DNA from: Edaphobacter modestus
GTDB taxonomy: Bacteria; Acidobacteriota; Terriglobia; Terriglobales; Acidobacteriaceae
Assembly (NCBI RefSeq): GCF_004217555.1
Contig: NZ_SHKW01000001.1
Location: forward strand, 434,001 to 498,000
DNA length: 64,000 nt
Direction of reading: 5' to 3'
How positions within the stretch are numbered: the first letter of the stretch is position 1; each line of letters opens with the position of its first letter. Both the position numbers and the translations under genes were made by a program. Below, piece by piece: positions 16,854 to 24,848 of this stretch. The notes beneath the pieces are model-generated. The model was given only the letters and a program-made list of their open reading frames with translations. It did no database searches and had not been told where the DNA came from.

Positions 16854-18254
16854 TCAGGACTTCTCTGTGGAAGTCTCAGGCGTGTTATCCCTTTTGACGA
16901 TCGTACCGCTCTTGAGGGTGCGAAGAGTTTTGTAGCGGCCAGTGACGAGCTCATCTCCCTGCTTGAGGCCGCCCAACACCTCGATCTCTGTGGCGCCAGT
17001 GACGCCGGTGGAGATAGGTACGAAGACGGCGCGGAGTTTCTTGCGATCGTTCCGGAGAACATAGACCCCCTGTACGGTCTGTGCTTTTCCGGCGGGAGGT
17101 GCGGTGCTGGCCGCGACGCCGCTGGCTCCCGGAGCCTTGCCATTATTCTGCTCAAATGCTTTTTCGGTGGCGGGATTGCGCTGGACGAGTGCCTGGATCG
17201 GAATGGTGAGGGCGTCGGCGCGATGGGCGGTGGTGATTTTAGCGGTCGCGGAGAGGCCGGGCCGGAGGTCTTCGGAGGGGGCCTCAAGGGTAACGACGAC
17301 CTTGAAGTCCTTGGCCTCTTCGGTTCCTGTGGTGCTCTGGCTGGTAGCGATACCGGTGGTGCGGAGCAGAGCTTGATCGCCGACCTGGGTGACCTTGCCC
17401 TTGAAGACGCGGCCGGGAAGGGCGTCGATGGTGACGTCGGCGGGCTGATCGAGGGCGACATTGACGATGTCGGTCTCGTCGACTTTGACCTCTGCGGTGA
17501 TCACGGACATGTCGGCGAGTGTCATGAGGGTGGAGCCCTCGGCGTTCTGGATGCCGAGTACGACGGTTTCACCTTCACGGACGGGGACGTTGGTGACGAG
17601 CGCTTCGAAGGGAGCGCGGCTCTGGGTGAGTCCGAGGGAATAATTGCTTCCACGCAGGGTGGCGACTGCCTGGTCGACATGACCTCGGGCAGAGGCTGTC
17701 TGCGCCTTTGCCTGGGCGACGGCTGCCTGACGCTGCTGCAGGGTTGCGGCAGAGACGTCGAATGCGGCTTTTTTGGCGTCGAAGTCCTGCTTGGCGATGA
17801 GCTTGGCCTCGTACAGGGCTTTGGCGCGCTCGTAGTCGAAGCGTTTCTGCTCGAGATCGGCCTTAGCCTGAACGACGTTGGCTTCGGCGGTATGCTCGGC
17901 GGCGGCGAAGGATTCGACGTCGGTCCTGGAGGCGGCTATGGTCGCGTTCTGGGCCTGGACGGCAGAGGCGGGCTGTTCGCTTTCGACGGTAGCGACGAGC
18001 TGGCCCGCCTTTACGCGGTCACCCTCCTTGACATAAAGGTGAGTGATGCGGCCAAAGGCAGTGGCGCCGACGTTGACGTAGGTCTTGGGCTTGATCTGGC
18101 CGGTGCCGTTTACGATGGAGACGAGGTCCTGCCGCACGGCGTGTCCGGTGGCGACCTTGGTCACGGCTCCCTGGCTGTGCAGAATGCTGCCGATAACAAT
18201 TCCTGCGAAGACCAGGACAGCGACCGCGATCAGGACAATCTTTTTGAGGCTCAT
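16854..18254 (-). CDS. Membrane-fusion (HlyD/MacA-type) periplasmic adaptor
   Basis: The 466-residue protein starts MSLKKIVLIAVAVLVFAGIV, an uncleaved N-terminal membrane anchor. A barrel-sandwich (lipoyl-like) half follows (GRITHLYVKEGDRVKAGQLV), then an alpha-helical coiled-coil hairpin at about residues 90-190 rich in Ala/Gln/Lys, the second lipoyl half (LVTNVPVREGETVVLGI), a beta-barrel and the membrane-proximal domain. Such adaptors connect an inner-membrane ABC exporter to an outer-membrane channel. ATG 18254 was chosen as the Met before the anchor; the frame is open much further upstream but that stretch is antisense to the GWxTD gene. The Ser/Pro-rich insert near residue 400 is not typical. 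Confidence 0.9.
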   Translation of the reverse strand: MSLKKIVLIAVAVLVFAGIVIGSILHSQGAVTKVATGHAVRQDLVSIVNGTGQIKPKTYVNVGATAFGRITHLYVKEGDRVKAGQLVATVESEQPASAVQAQNATIAASRTDVESFAAAEHTAEANVVQAKADLEQKRFDYERAKALYEAKLIAKQDFDAKKAAFDVSAATLQQRQAAVAQAKAQTASARGHVDQAVATLRGSNYSLGLTQSRAPFEALVTNVPVREGETVVLGIQNAEGSTLMTLADMSVITAEVKVDETDIVNVALDQPADVTIDALPGRVFKGKVTQVGDQALLRTTGIATSQSTTGTEEAKDFKVVVTLEAPSEDLRPGLSATAKITTAHRADALTIPIQALVQRNPATEKAFEQNNGKAPGASGVAASTAPPAGKAQTVQGVYVLRNDRKKLRAVFVPISTGVTGATEIEVLGGLKQGDELVTGRYKTLRTLKSGTIVKRDNTPETSTEKS

Positions 18255-18472
18255 TTTGAGTTCTCTGCGTTTCCGGTATACCGGGTTGCGTTTTGGATTT
18301 GACGTTCTGTCATCAGATACGCGGTTTGGGGTGGTCTCGTTCCCGACTTCCTTCGGTCTTTGTCGTTTGCTTTCATGGTTTCCCATTGAGCCGGAATGGG
18401 GCAGGCAACGTCCAAACAGAGATGTCTTTTGTGGGCCTGATGATATCAGGGTCCCGAGTGTGGTTCCACAGC

Positions 18473-18502
18473 TTGTAACCGGGGTGCCACCCGCACTACA
18501 AT
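18473..18502 (+). promoter_or_regulatory. Sigma-70-like promoter for the GWxTD gene
   Basis: TTGTAA at 18473-18478 and TACAAT at 18497-18502 are separated by 18 bp. The -10 box ends 31 bp before the ATG at 18534, leaving room for a short leader with AGGAG at 18516-18520. It lies in the 279-bp divergent gap between the adaptor gene and the GWxTD gene. This is a match by eye only. Confidence 0.45.
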
Positions 18503-18533
18503 ACTGGTTGGTATCAGGAGCATTCTCAGCACT

Positions 18534-20252
18534 ATGAAAACCTCTCGGCACTTGGCTCTGAGTACGGCCTTCCTTTCTCTTGCGATGGTTGGAGCCTGGA
18601 TTCCGTCGGCGCAGGCGCAGACGGACGTGAAGCAGGGAACCCCGGTTGAGGAGAAGCCCGATCCACTGAAACGTCAGCCCACCGACAAGGAAAAATTCGC
18701 GCAACAGAGGGCGCTGCGGCAGGAGTTGAAGGGCGTTTACAAGAAGTGGCTGGACGAGGATGTTCGCTGGATCATCACCGACCAAGAGATGCAGGCGTTC
18801 AAGCATCTGAGCAACGACGAGGAGCGCGACAGCTTCATCGAGCAGTTCTGGCTGCGACGCAATCCGAATCCGGACTCTCCGGATAATGAGTATCGCGACG
18901 AACACTATCGTCGCATCGCGTATGCGAATGAGCATTTCGCTGCCGGCAAGCCGGGCTGGAAGACGGATCGCGGCCATATCTATATTGCCTTCGGTAAGGC
19001 GGACTCGATCGATTCGCACCCGAGCGGTGGCAACTATCAGAGGCCGATGGAAGAGGGCGGCGGAAACACATCGACCTATCCGTTCGAGACGTGGCATTAC
19101 CGTTATCTGCAGGGCGTCGGCGACAACATCGACATTGAATTTGTAGATACGTGCATGTGCGGCGACTATCACATGACGATCGACCGCTCGGAGAAAGATG
19201 CTCTGAAGTATGTTCCGGGTGCGGGCGCGACGATGTATGAGCAGATGGGCCAGGCATCGAAGGCTGACCGCTTCTCCGGTGGTGGGCTCGAGCAGCTCGG
19301 TACCGGGCCGATGTCGACGATGAATCAGAGCAAGCAGTTCGATCGTCTGAACACCTACGCCAAGCTGATGGCTGCTCCGGAGATCAAGTTCAAGGATCTG
19401 GAAGCGTACATGGTCAGCTCGAAGATTCTGACCGGGCCTCCCTTCCTGTTCGATGTCCGCACGGACTACGTGAAGGTGACCAGCGACACGATCCTGGTGC
19501 CGATCACGCTCCAGATTCGCAATAAGGACATCACCTTTCAGAACAAGGACGGGGTTGCGACAGGAACAGTGAATATTTTGGGCCGAGTCTCGAACCTGAA
19601 TCACCGGATCATCCAGTCCTTCGAAGAAACGGTGACAGTCCAGGTTCCGAGCGAGCTGCTGGGCCGCACGCAGAACAATGCTTCTGTTTATTGGAAGTCG
19701 ATTCCGTTGCGTCCGGGGCTGTACAAGGTCGATATCGTTATCAAGGACGTCAATAATCCGGACCACATCGGACGTTGGCAGCGCAGCGTCAACGCTCCGA
19801 AGTATGACGACGATCGGCTTGCGGCCTCATCGTTGATTCTTGCTGACCAGATGGAACGGGTGCCGTCGAAGGATATTGGCGCCGGGAACTTCGTCATTGG
19901 TAATACACGGATTCGTCCTCGGGTCTCTTCGGGCGGAACCCAGCCTGTGACCTTCCACCGAAACCAGAACTTGAACTTCTGGATGCAGGTGTATAACCTC
20001 GGTATCGACGAAAAGAGCAAGCAAAACGGAGCGAAGATCGAGTACCAGCTAACGAACACGACGACCAAGCAGGTTCTTCTGAATGCGGAGGAGCTGACCT
20101 CGAAGACCAATCCGAATTCGGACCAGGTGACGTTGGAACGGTCGCTGCCTTTGGCGAGCCTGGAACCTGGGAAGTACGAGATCACCATCAAGGTTGACGA
20201 TGGGATTTCCAAGCAGCAGATCGCAGAATCTGCGCCGTTTGTTGTGGATTGA
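18534..20252 (+). CDS. GWxTD-domain exported protein
   Basis: The 572-residue protein has a signal peptide (LSTAFLSLAMVGAWIPSAQA, cut near residue 28). A charged helical stretch follows, with DVRWIITDQEMQAFKHLSND at 76-95 and the FWLRRNPNPDSPDNEYRDEHYRRI block, then the name-giving GWKTDRG at 141-147. Beta-rich repeats fill the C-terminal half. GWxTD proteins are frequent in Acidobacteriota and related phyla; their function is not established. Two Cys in DTCMCGDYH near residue 205 could form a disulfide or bind metal. It diverges from the exporter genes and is followed by an outer-membrane protein gene. Confidence 0.92.
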   Translation: MKTSRHLALSTAFLSLAMVGAWIPSAQAQTDVKQGTPVEEKPDPLKRQPTDKEKFAQQRALRQELKGVYKKWLDEDVRWIITDQEMQAFKHLSNDEERDSFIEQFWLRRNPNPDSPDNEYRDEHYRRIAYANEHFAAGKPGWKTDRGHIYIAFGKADSIDSHPSGGNYQRPMEEGGGNTSTYPFETWHYRYLQGVGDNIDIEFVDTCMCGDYHMTIDRSEKDALKYVPGAGATMYEQMGQASKADRFSGGGLEQLGTGPMSTMNQSKQFDRLNTYAKLMAAPEIKFKDLEAYMVSSKILTGPPFLFDVRTDYVKVTSDTILVPITLQIRNKDITFQNKDGVATGTVNILGRVSNLNHRIIQSFEETVTVQVPSELLGRTQNNASVYWKSIPLRPGLYKVDIVIKDVNNPDHIGRWQRSVNAPKYDDDRLAASSLILADQMERVPSKDIGAGNFVIGNTRIRPRVSSGGTQPVTFHRNQNLNFWMQVYNLGIDEKSKQNGAKIEYQLTNTTTKQVLLNAEELTSKTNPNSDQVTLERSLPLASLEPGKYEITIKVDDGISKQQIAESAPFVVD

Positions 20253-20404
20253 TTCACTTTTGCATTTGACTTTCAGGTGTGCGGGCATGAGGCGACACGG
20301 TTGCGCGGATCAGAGTTGGCGTAACCGGTCCGAAGCGCTACCACTTCAAGTAATTTCCCGGTTTTCAAGGGATCGATTCTTTTGGAGCAGTCGTCGACGC
20401 CCAG

Positions 20405-22153
20405 GTGCCAAAGACTGTGCAACGTAATTATGTGAATGTCGCGATGCTGACGGTGATCATGCTGACGGCATCTCTGCGCGGATGGGCCGCTCCACCTGCG
20501 GCAGTTTCGGGCGTGGTGCGGGATGCGCAAGGCGTGGTCCAGATGGGCGCGCTGGTACAGGTGACGGGGGTCAACTCGACCCTGGTGGGAACCGCATTCA
20601 CCGATCTTCACGGCCGCTACCTGATCGCAAATATTCTTCCCGGAAAATATGAGGTTCGCGCTTCGGCGGCGCTCTTTGTACCGGCTATGCACGGCAATTT
20701 ACAGCTTGCTCCTGGTGCGCGAGCAATCGTGAACCTGACCATGAACGCGATCTTCGATGCGGCGGCATGGCTGCCGGCGGAGAGGCGCAAGGCGGACGAG
20801 CCGAAGGACGACTGGACCTGGACGCTGCGATCTGTGGCGAACAGACCGATTCTCCGCGTCTTCGACGACAACGGGGATGTAATGATGGTTTCCTCGAGCG
20901 CGACCGAACATGCGAGGCCCGCCGATAAGGCGCGCGCGGGGGTCTCGTCGGGCAACGGGGGCTTCGGAAACGGGGGGATTCACAACGTATTCCAGCTGGA
21001 TCGTTCGATGCCGGACGGATCAGATGTAGAGATTCGAGCGGACCTGGGAGCACAGACGGGACCGTATCTGCGCGCTCCCTCCACTTCGCTGCAAGCGGGA
21101 TACCAGCGACGGCTTGGGTTTTCGGGGGCGGGACGTATTGTCACGAGCTATCAGTCTCATCCGGAGATGGTGGGGACTGGCGGCGCAACGGGTCTCGAGG
21201 CGCTTCAGCTGGCATCTTCGCAGAAGACTACGCTCGGCGATTCGGTCGATCTCGAGCTGGGGGGAACCGTCTACGTCCTGCGGAGCGCGGGGTATGCAAT
21301 GGCTTCGCGACCTTTTCTGAAGATTACGGCGCATCCGACGTCCCAGTGGAGTGCCGGATATCGGATGGCAACCTCGCGGGATCTGCAGTCGTTCAATGGG
21401 CTGGATACGGTAGAGCTGGAACTGCCGGTTGGGGTGATGGAGCGGGGCCGGATGAAGACGGAGAGCGGCCTTCACCAGGAGCTTTCGCTTGCACGCAAAG
21501 CTGGACGCGGGATGGTTCAGGTTTCTTACTACAAAGACAATCTGAAGCGGGTGATGCTGGCGGGCGGCGGCGAATTGGGGGTGGCTGATCTAGCCGCGGC
21601 TGCGGCTCCGGATTCGACCGCAAACGGCATTGTTGCCGATACTGCGACGGAATCCTTCAGAATGCTGGGCGCCGGTTACCGGTCGCAGGGTATCAATCTG
21701 CTGATGACGGAGCCGATTACGCCTGGACTGTGGGTGGCGGTCGAGTACAGCACGGGCAACGCGATGGCGGCTCCGGGTGACAAGCAGCCTATGCATCTGA
21801 GTACGGTGTCTACAGAGCTGAAATCGAGGGCGGGGCAGTCGGCAACGGTTGCTCTGAAGGGCCGCCTGATCCACAGCGGGACGCAGGTGCGGGCGTCGTA
21901 TCGCTGGCAGCCGGAGACGCTGGTGACGGCGGTCAATTCTTTCGCTGCCTTCAGCGATCAGGCCTATCTGAGCTTCTTAATCCGACAGCCGATACGGTGT
22001 GGAAAGGTTCTCCCGAGCGGACTGGAGGCGACGGTGGATATCACGAACCTGCTGGAGCAGGGATATCGCCCAGTGCTTTCGCAGGACGGGCGCACGCTTT
22101 TCCTGGCGCAGACTCCGCGGATGATTCAAGCGGGTCTGGCGTTCAATTTCTAA
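20405..22153 (+). CDS. Outer-membrane protein with carboxypeptidase-regulatory-like domain
   Basis: After a hydrophobic leader (VAMLTVIMLTASLRGWA) comes an Ig-like regulatory domain: VSGVVRDAQGVVQMGALVQV and then FTDLHGRYLIANILPGKYEVRAS, at about residues 35-85. This is the domain found at the N-terminus of many TonB-dependent receptors of Acidobacteriota and Bacteroidota. The remaining roughly 480 residues alternate polar and nonpolar residues and end in Phe (AGLAFNF), the usual signature of an outer-membrane beta-barrel. It is shorter than a full TonB receptor and no plug is obvious. The start is uncertain: GTG 20405 has GGAG too far upstream (17 nt), and ATG 20444 is an alternative. Confidence 0.75.
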   Translation: MPKTVQRNYVNVAMLTVIMLTASLRGWAAPPAAVSGVVRDAQGVVQMGALVQVTGVNSTLVGTAFTDLHGRYLIANILPGKYEVRASAALFVPAMHGNLQLAPGARAIVNLTMNAIFDAAAWLPAERRKADEPKDDWTWTLRSVANRPILRVFDDNGDVMMVSSSATEHARPADKARAGVSSGNGGFGNGGIHNVFQLDRSMPDGSDVEIRADLGAQTGPYLRAPSTSLQAGYQRRLGFSGAGRIVTSYQSHPEMVGTGGATGLEALQLASSQKTTLGDSVDLELGGTVYVLRSAGYAMASRPFLKITAHPTSQWSAGYRMATSRDLQSFNGLDTVELELPVGVMERGRMKTESGLHQELSLARKAGRGMVQVSYYKDNLKRVMLAGGGELGVADLAAAAAPDSTANGIVADTATESFRMLGAGYRSQGINLLMTEPITPGLWVAVEYSTGNAMAAPGDKQPMHLSTVSTELKSRAGQSATVALKGRLIHSGTQVRASYRWQPETLVTAVNSFAAFSDQAYLSFLIRQPIRCGKVLPSGLEATVDITNLLEQGYRPVLSQDGRTLFLAQTPRMIQAGLAFNF

Positions 22154-22262
22154 AAACCGCTTCGTTTCTCTGCGGTTCTCTTCCATCCATGCTCTGCCAC
22201 TTGCGAAGAGCCGAGCCCGTATTCTCAAAACATAGCGACTCAGGAACTGCGCGGCCTCGACG

Positions 22263-23633
22263 TTAGTCGGATGGTGCGGACTCTGTGCTGCCTGCCGGAG
22301 GTGTTTCCCGTGTTGAGCGCATGAGGAAGAGCAGCAGAAGGCCGAGGACGATCCAAAGGACTCCCAACAGCTGCGCAGTGTGATTGAGGTTGAGCCAGAT
22401 AAAGCCGCTCACGAGCAATCCAAGGAGCGGAGCCGTGGTTGCGAGTGGTACCTGTCGTCCGGGGCGACGGCGATAGTGGACGAGGGCTGCGGCGTTGACG
22501 CCCATGAAGGCGATGAATGCGCCGAAGTTAAGCAGCTCGGCTCCACGCTCGTAGGTGAGGAGAAAGGCCCCGATCAAAGCGCAGGCACCGATGACAAGAA
22601 CATTGTTGCGTGGAATGCCGGTGCGGGGAGCTACCGCGGAGAAGAAGCGGCGAGGGAGCGATCCTCCCTGTGCCATGCCGTAGAGCAGGCGTGCGGCGCC
22701 AAATTGAGCCGCAATGCCGGAGCCGAGGTTGGCGATGAGCAGGGTGGCATTGAGGAGATGGAAGAGGAGACGGCCGCCAATACGCTCTGCGACGTGGACG
22801 TAGGCAGTGTCGACGATGGTGGCGGGGAAGGGCGAGCGGAAGGGCCAGGAGAGTTGGGCGACGTAGACCTCGACTGCGGAGAGCAGGCCAATGACAAGGC
22901 AGGTGAGGACGGTGGCGAGCATGATGTTGCGTTCAGGATTCTCGACCTCCTCGCTCATGGTGGAGATGCCATCGAAGCCTATGTAGGTGAGAACGGCGAT
23001 GGAGGTTCCGCGGAAGAGACGCGATGCGGAGAAAGTAGCGGGATCGTAAAAGGGGCGCAGCCACTCGCCGCCCACGGGACGAGCGATGAAGGCGAGATAG
23101 CGGACGGCATAGGCGAGAAAGACGGCGACGACGAGACTCATGCCGATCGCGAGAAGGCCGTTTACCGTGCCGGAGGTTCGGACTCCCCGCAGGTTGAGTG
23201 CGGTGAAGAGAACAGCGAAGGCAATGGCCCATGCGGCGTAGGGAACCTGAGGCAGGATGTTGCGTGCTGCCGCGCTGCACCAGATGACACAGATGATCGG
23301 GTTGAGGATGTAGTCCATGAGCATGGACCAGCCGACGATGTAGCCGAGTGTGGGGTGAAGCTCGCGACCGACGTAGGTGTAGGCGGAGCCCGCGCTGGGA
23401 TAGACGCGGGCCATGCGACCATAGCTGACGGCGGTGAAAAGCATAGCCACCATGGCGATGAGGATGGCTGAGACGACGTGTCCTCTGGCGACGTTGCTGA
23501 CGACGCCAAAGATGCCCATGGGAGCCGTGGGCTGAATAATGACGATGCCGTAGACGACGAGATGCCAGAGCTTGAGGGAACGGCGCAGACCGGCAGATGC
23601 CGAGGTTTCAGGATCGCTGGGCAGGAAATTCAG
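22263..23633 (-). CDS. APC-family amino acid permease, apparent CTG start
   Basis: From ATG 23519 the protein would be 418 residues and would lack its first helix. The same frame stays open upstream and encodes LRRSLKLWHLVVYGIVIIQP, a classic APC N-terminus with helix 1, yet contains no ATG, GTG or TTG. CTG 23633 is preceded by GAAAGG at an 8-nt gap and gives a 456-residue protein starting (M)NFLPSDPETSASAGL. Later features are YGRMARVYPSAGSAYTYVGRE (helix 2-3) and YIGFDGISTMSEEVENPERN. It exchanges or imports amino acids; the substrate is unknown. The start is inference; a sequencing error is the alternative. Confidence 0.85.
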   Translation of the reverse strand: MNFLPSDPETSASAGLRRSLKLWHLVVYGIVIIQPTAPMGIFGVVSNVARGHVVSAILIAMVAMLFTAVSYGRMARVYPSAGSAYTYVGRELHPTLGYIVGWSMLMDYILNPIICVIWCSAAARNILPQVPYAAWAIAFAVLFTALNLRGVRTSGTVNGLLAIGMSLVVAVFLAYAVRYLAFIARPVGGEWLRPFYDPATFSASRLFRGTSIAVLTYIGFDGISTMSEEVENPERNIMLATVLTCLVIGLLSAVEVYVAQLSWPFRSPFPATIVDTAYVHVAERIGGRLLFHLLNATLLIANLGSGIAAQFGAARLLYGMAQGGSLPRRFFSAVAPRTGIPRNNVLVIGACALIGAFLLTYERGAELLNFGAFIAFMGVNAAALVHYRRRPGRQVPLATTAPLLGLLVSGFIWLNLNHTAQLLGVLWIVLGLLLLFLMRSTRETPPAGSTESAPSD

Positions 23634-23741
23634 AACAGGTGCCTTTCGGTGGTGAGTTTCAGCCGGCGGCGTGACTGTGCCACTCTTTGATCGATTACGA
23701 AGCAGATCAGCTTTCGCGCGATGGACGTGTTTCTTTTTGAG

Positions 23742-24494
23742 CTAACGAGAAGGATGTTTTGCGCTGGCAAGAACGAGGGTCCCGAAGTGTTCGGGGACAT
23801 GAAAGCTCTTGCTCATGGACGGCTGCCAGGAGAGATAATGCCGGCCTTCCGTGGGACCCTGGCAGCGAAAGAGATTGATGCGAAAGGTCGTACCGGAGGC
23901 GACGGAGCTGGCGCCGAGTGAGGCGAAGGGAATTCGCATGGCTCCATACCATATTTTGCGATCGCGATCGATCCGTGCGCTGACCTTAATGCCGGAGTTC
24001 CACTTCCACGCGTCTTTATCCCCCTGTTTGGCGAGGTCGATGTCGAGGTCGACCCATTCGCCCTGAGGAGACATCTCGAATTCCTTGTACTGGCGGATGT
24101 TTTTAAAGTCGGAACCGATGAATGCCTCGGCAACGTCCCAGTTCCAAAGCTGGTTGGTCTCAGTGGCGGTTTGGGGCGAGGGCTTGAGGTTGAGCTGTTC
24201 GTACGGTGAGATGAAGAGCAGATAGAGGCTGTCCTTCGTCCAGCGCGAGCGAACTTCGGTGCGATGGGAGGGAACAGGGTTCCCGAAGGTATCGCCGGTG
24301 ATGAAGACGGGCCTGGTCTGCTGCCAGAAGGACGCGGAGGGATCTGTGGTGAGGGGGACGTCGCGGTCAGCTTCCGTGGCGGTTATGGTGGATGAATCCG
24401 GTTGCGACGGGATGGTCTGCGCAGAGGCCATGGTTACGAAGAAGGCAAAGGCGAGCGAGAGTTGCAGATGGGAGAGGCGTGGCATGCCATCCAT
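23742..24494 (-). CDS. Exported CBM9-like carbohydrate-binding protein
   Basis: The 250-residue protein has a signal peptide (LSLAFAFFVTMASAQ) and then a single domain similar to carbohydrate-binding family 9-like modules: SRWTKDSLYLLFISPYEQLN, NQLWNWDVAEAFIG, EFEMSPQGEWVDLDIDL and MRIPFASLGA. These match the strand order of family 9 modules that bind sugar-chain ends, and no catalytic domain is attached. It is expected in the periplasm or on the surface. ATG 24494 or ATG 24485 could be the start. The gene begins 4 bp after the small membrane ORF at 24499-24690, so the two may be coupled. Confidence 0.82.
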   Translation of the reverse strand: MDGMPRLSHLQLSLAFAFFVTMASAQTIPSQPDSSTITATEADRDVPLTTDPSASFWQQTRPVFITGDTFGNPVPSHRTEVRSRWTKDSLYLLFISPYEQLNLKPSPQTATETNQLWNWDVAEAFIGSDFKNIRQYKEFEMSPQGEWVDLDIDLAKQGDKDAWKWNSGIKVSARIDRDRKIWYGAMRIPFASLGASSVASGTTFRINLFRCQGPTEGRHYLSWQPSMSKSFHVPEHFGTLVLASAKHPSR

Positions 24495-24498
24495 CTTC

Positions 24499-24690
24499 TC
24501 ATCCCCGGAACTGGCTCCAAACCATTATAGGAGAGGATATGGTGAGAATCCAGGCGAGCGGGTGCTCGAAGGGGATATCGCATGCGCGGCGCTCGGCGAG
24601 AACGATGAGCGCGGAGATCCAGATGACAATCCAGGGGAGGGCCATGATCTTCGCCACAATCCTCGGATTGGGCTGATCTTCTTGATGCAT
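24499..24690 (-). CDS. Small two-helix membrane protein, unknown
   Basis: This 63-residue frame encodes two hydrophobic stretches, IMALPWIVIWISALIVLAE and HPLAWILTISSPIMVWSQF, separated by a short polar loop with CDIPFEHP. The N-terminus is polar (MHQEDQPNPRIVAK). The amino-acid pattern is that of a genuine small inner-membrane protein. It ends 4 bp before the CBM9-like gene on the same strand. Overlapping frames on both strands lack such a pattern. I know no family for it, and the call depends only on composition and position. Confidence 0.5.
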   Translation of the reverse strand: MHQEDQPNPRIVAKIMALPWIVIWISALIVLAERRACDIPFEHPLAWILTISSPIMVWSQFRG

Positions 24691-24848
24691 GAGGTAAAAC
24701 GTACCAAGACAAGGCTCTGTTAGCTACATTCCCAAAGTATGGGTTCTGACCGATACCTTGGTGCGGTGAGGTCGGGACGGGAAAGAGTGCAGCTGCTTCG
24801 AGAGCAGGTTCGTCAAATCGACGGGCATCCGTGTAGCCTTGGGGTGTT

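Noticed and set aside
16815..18302. 495-codon plus-strand frame opposite the adaptor gene
   Set aside because: It is Gly/Asp-rich with no family pattern and lies fully antisense to a clear HlyD/MacA-type gene; GC-rich coding DNA often leaves such shadows.
22380..23471. 363-codon plus-strand frame opposite the third permease
   Set aside because: Strongly acidic, Gly/Glu/Asp-rich composition and antisense to a recognisable APC permease.
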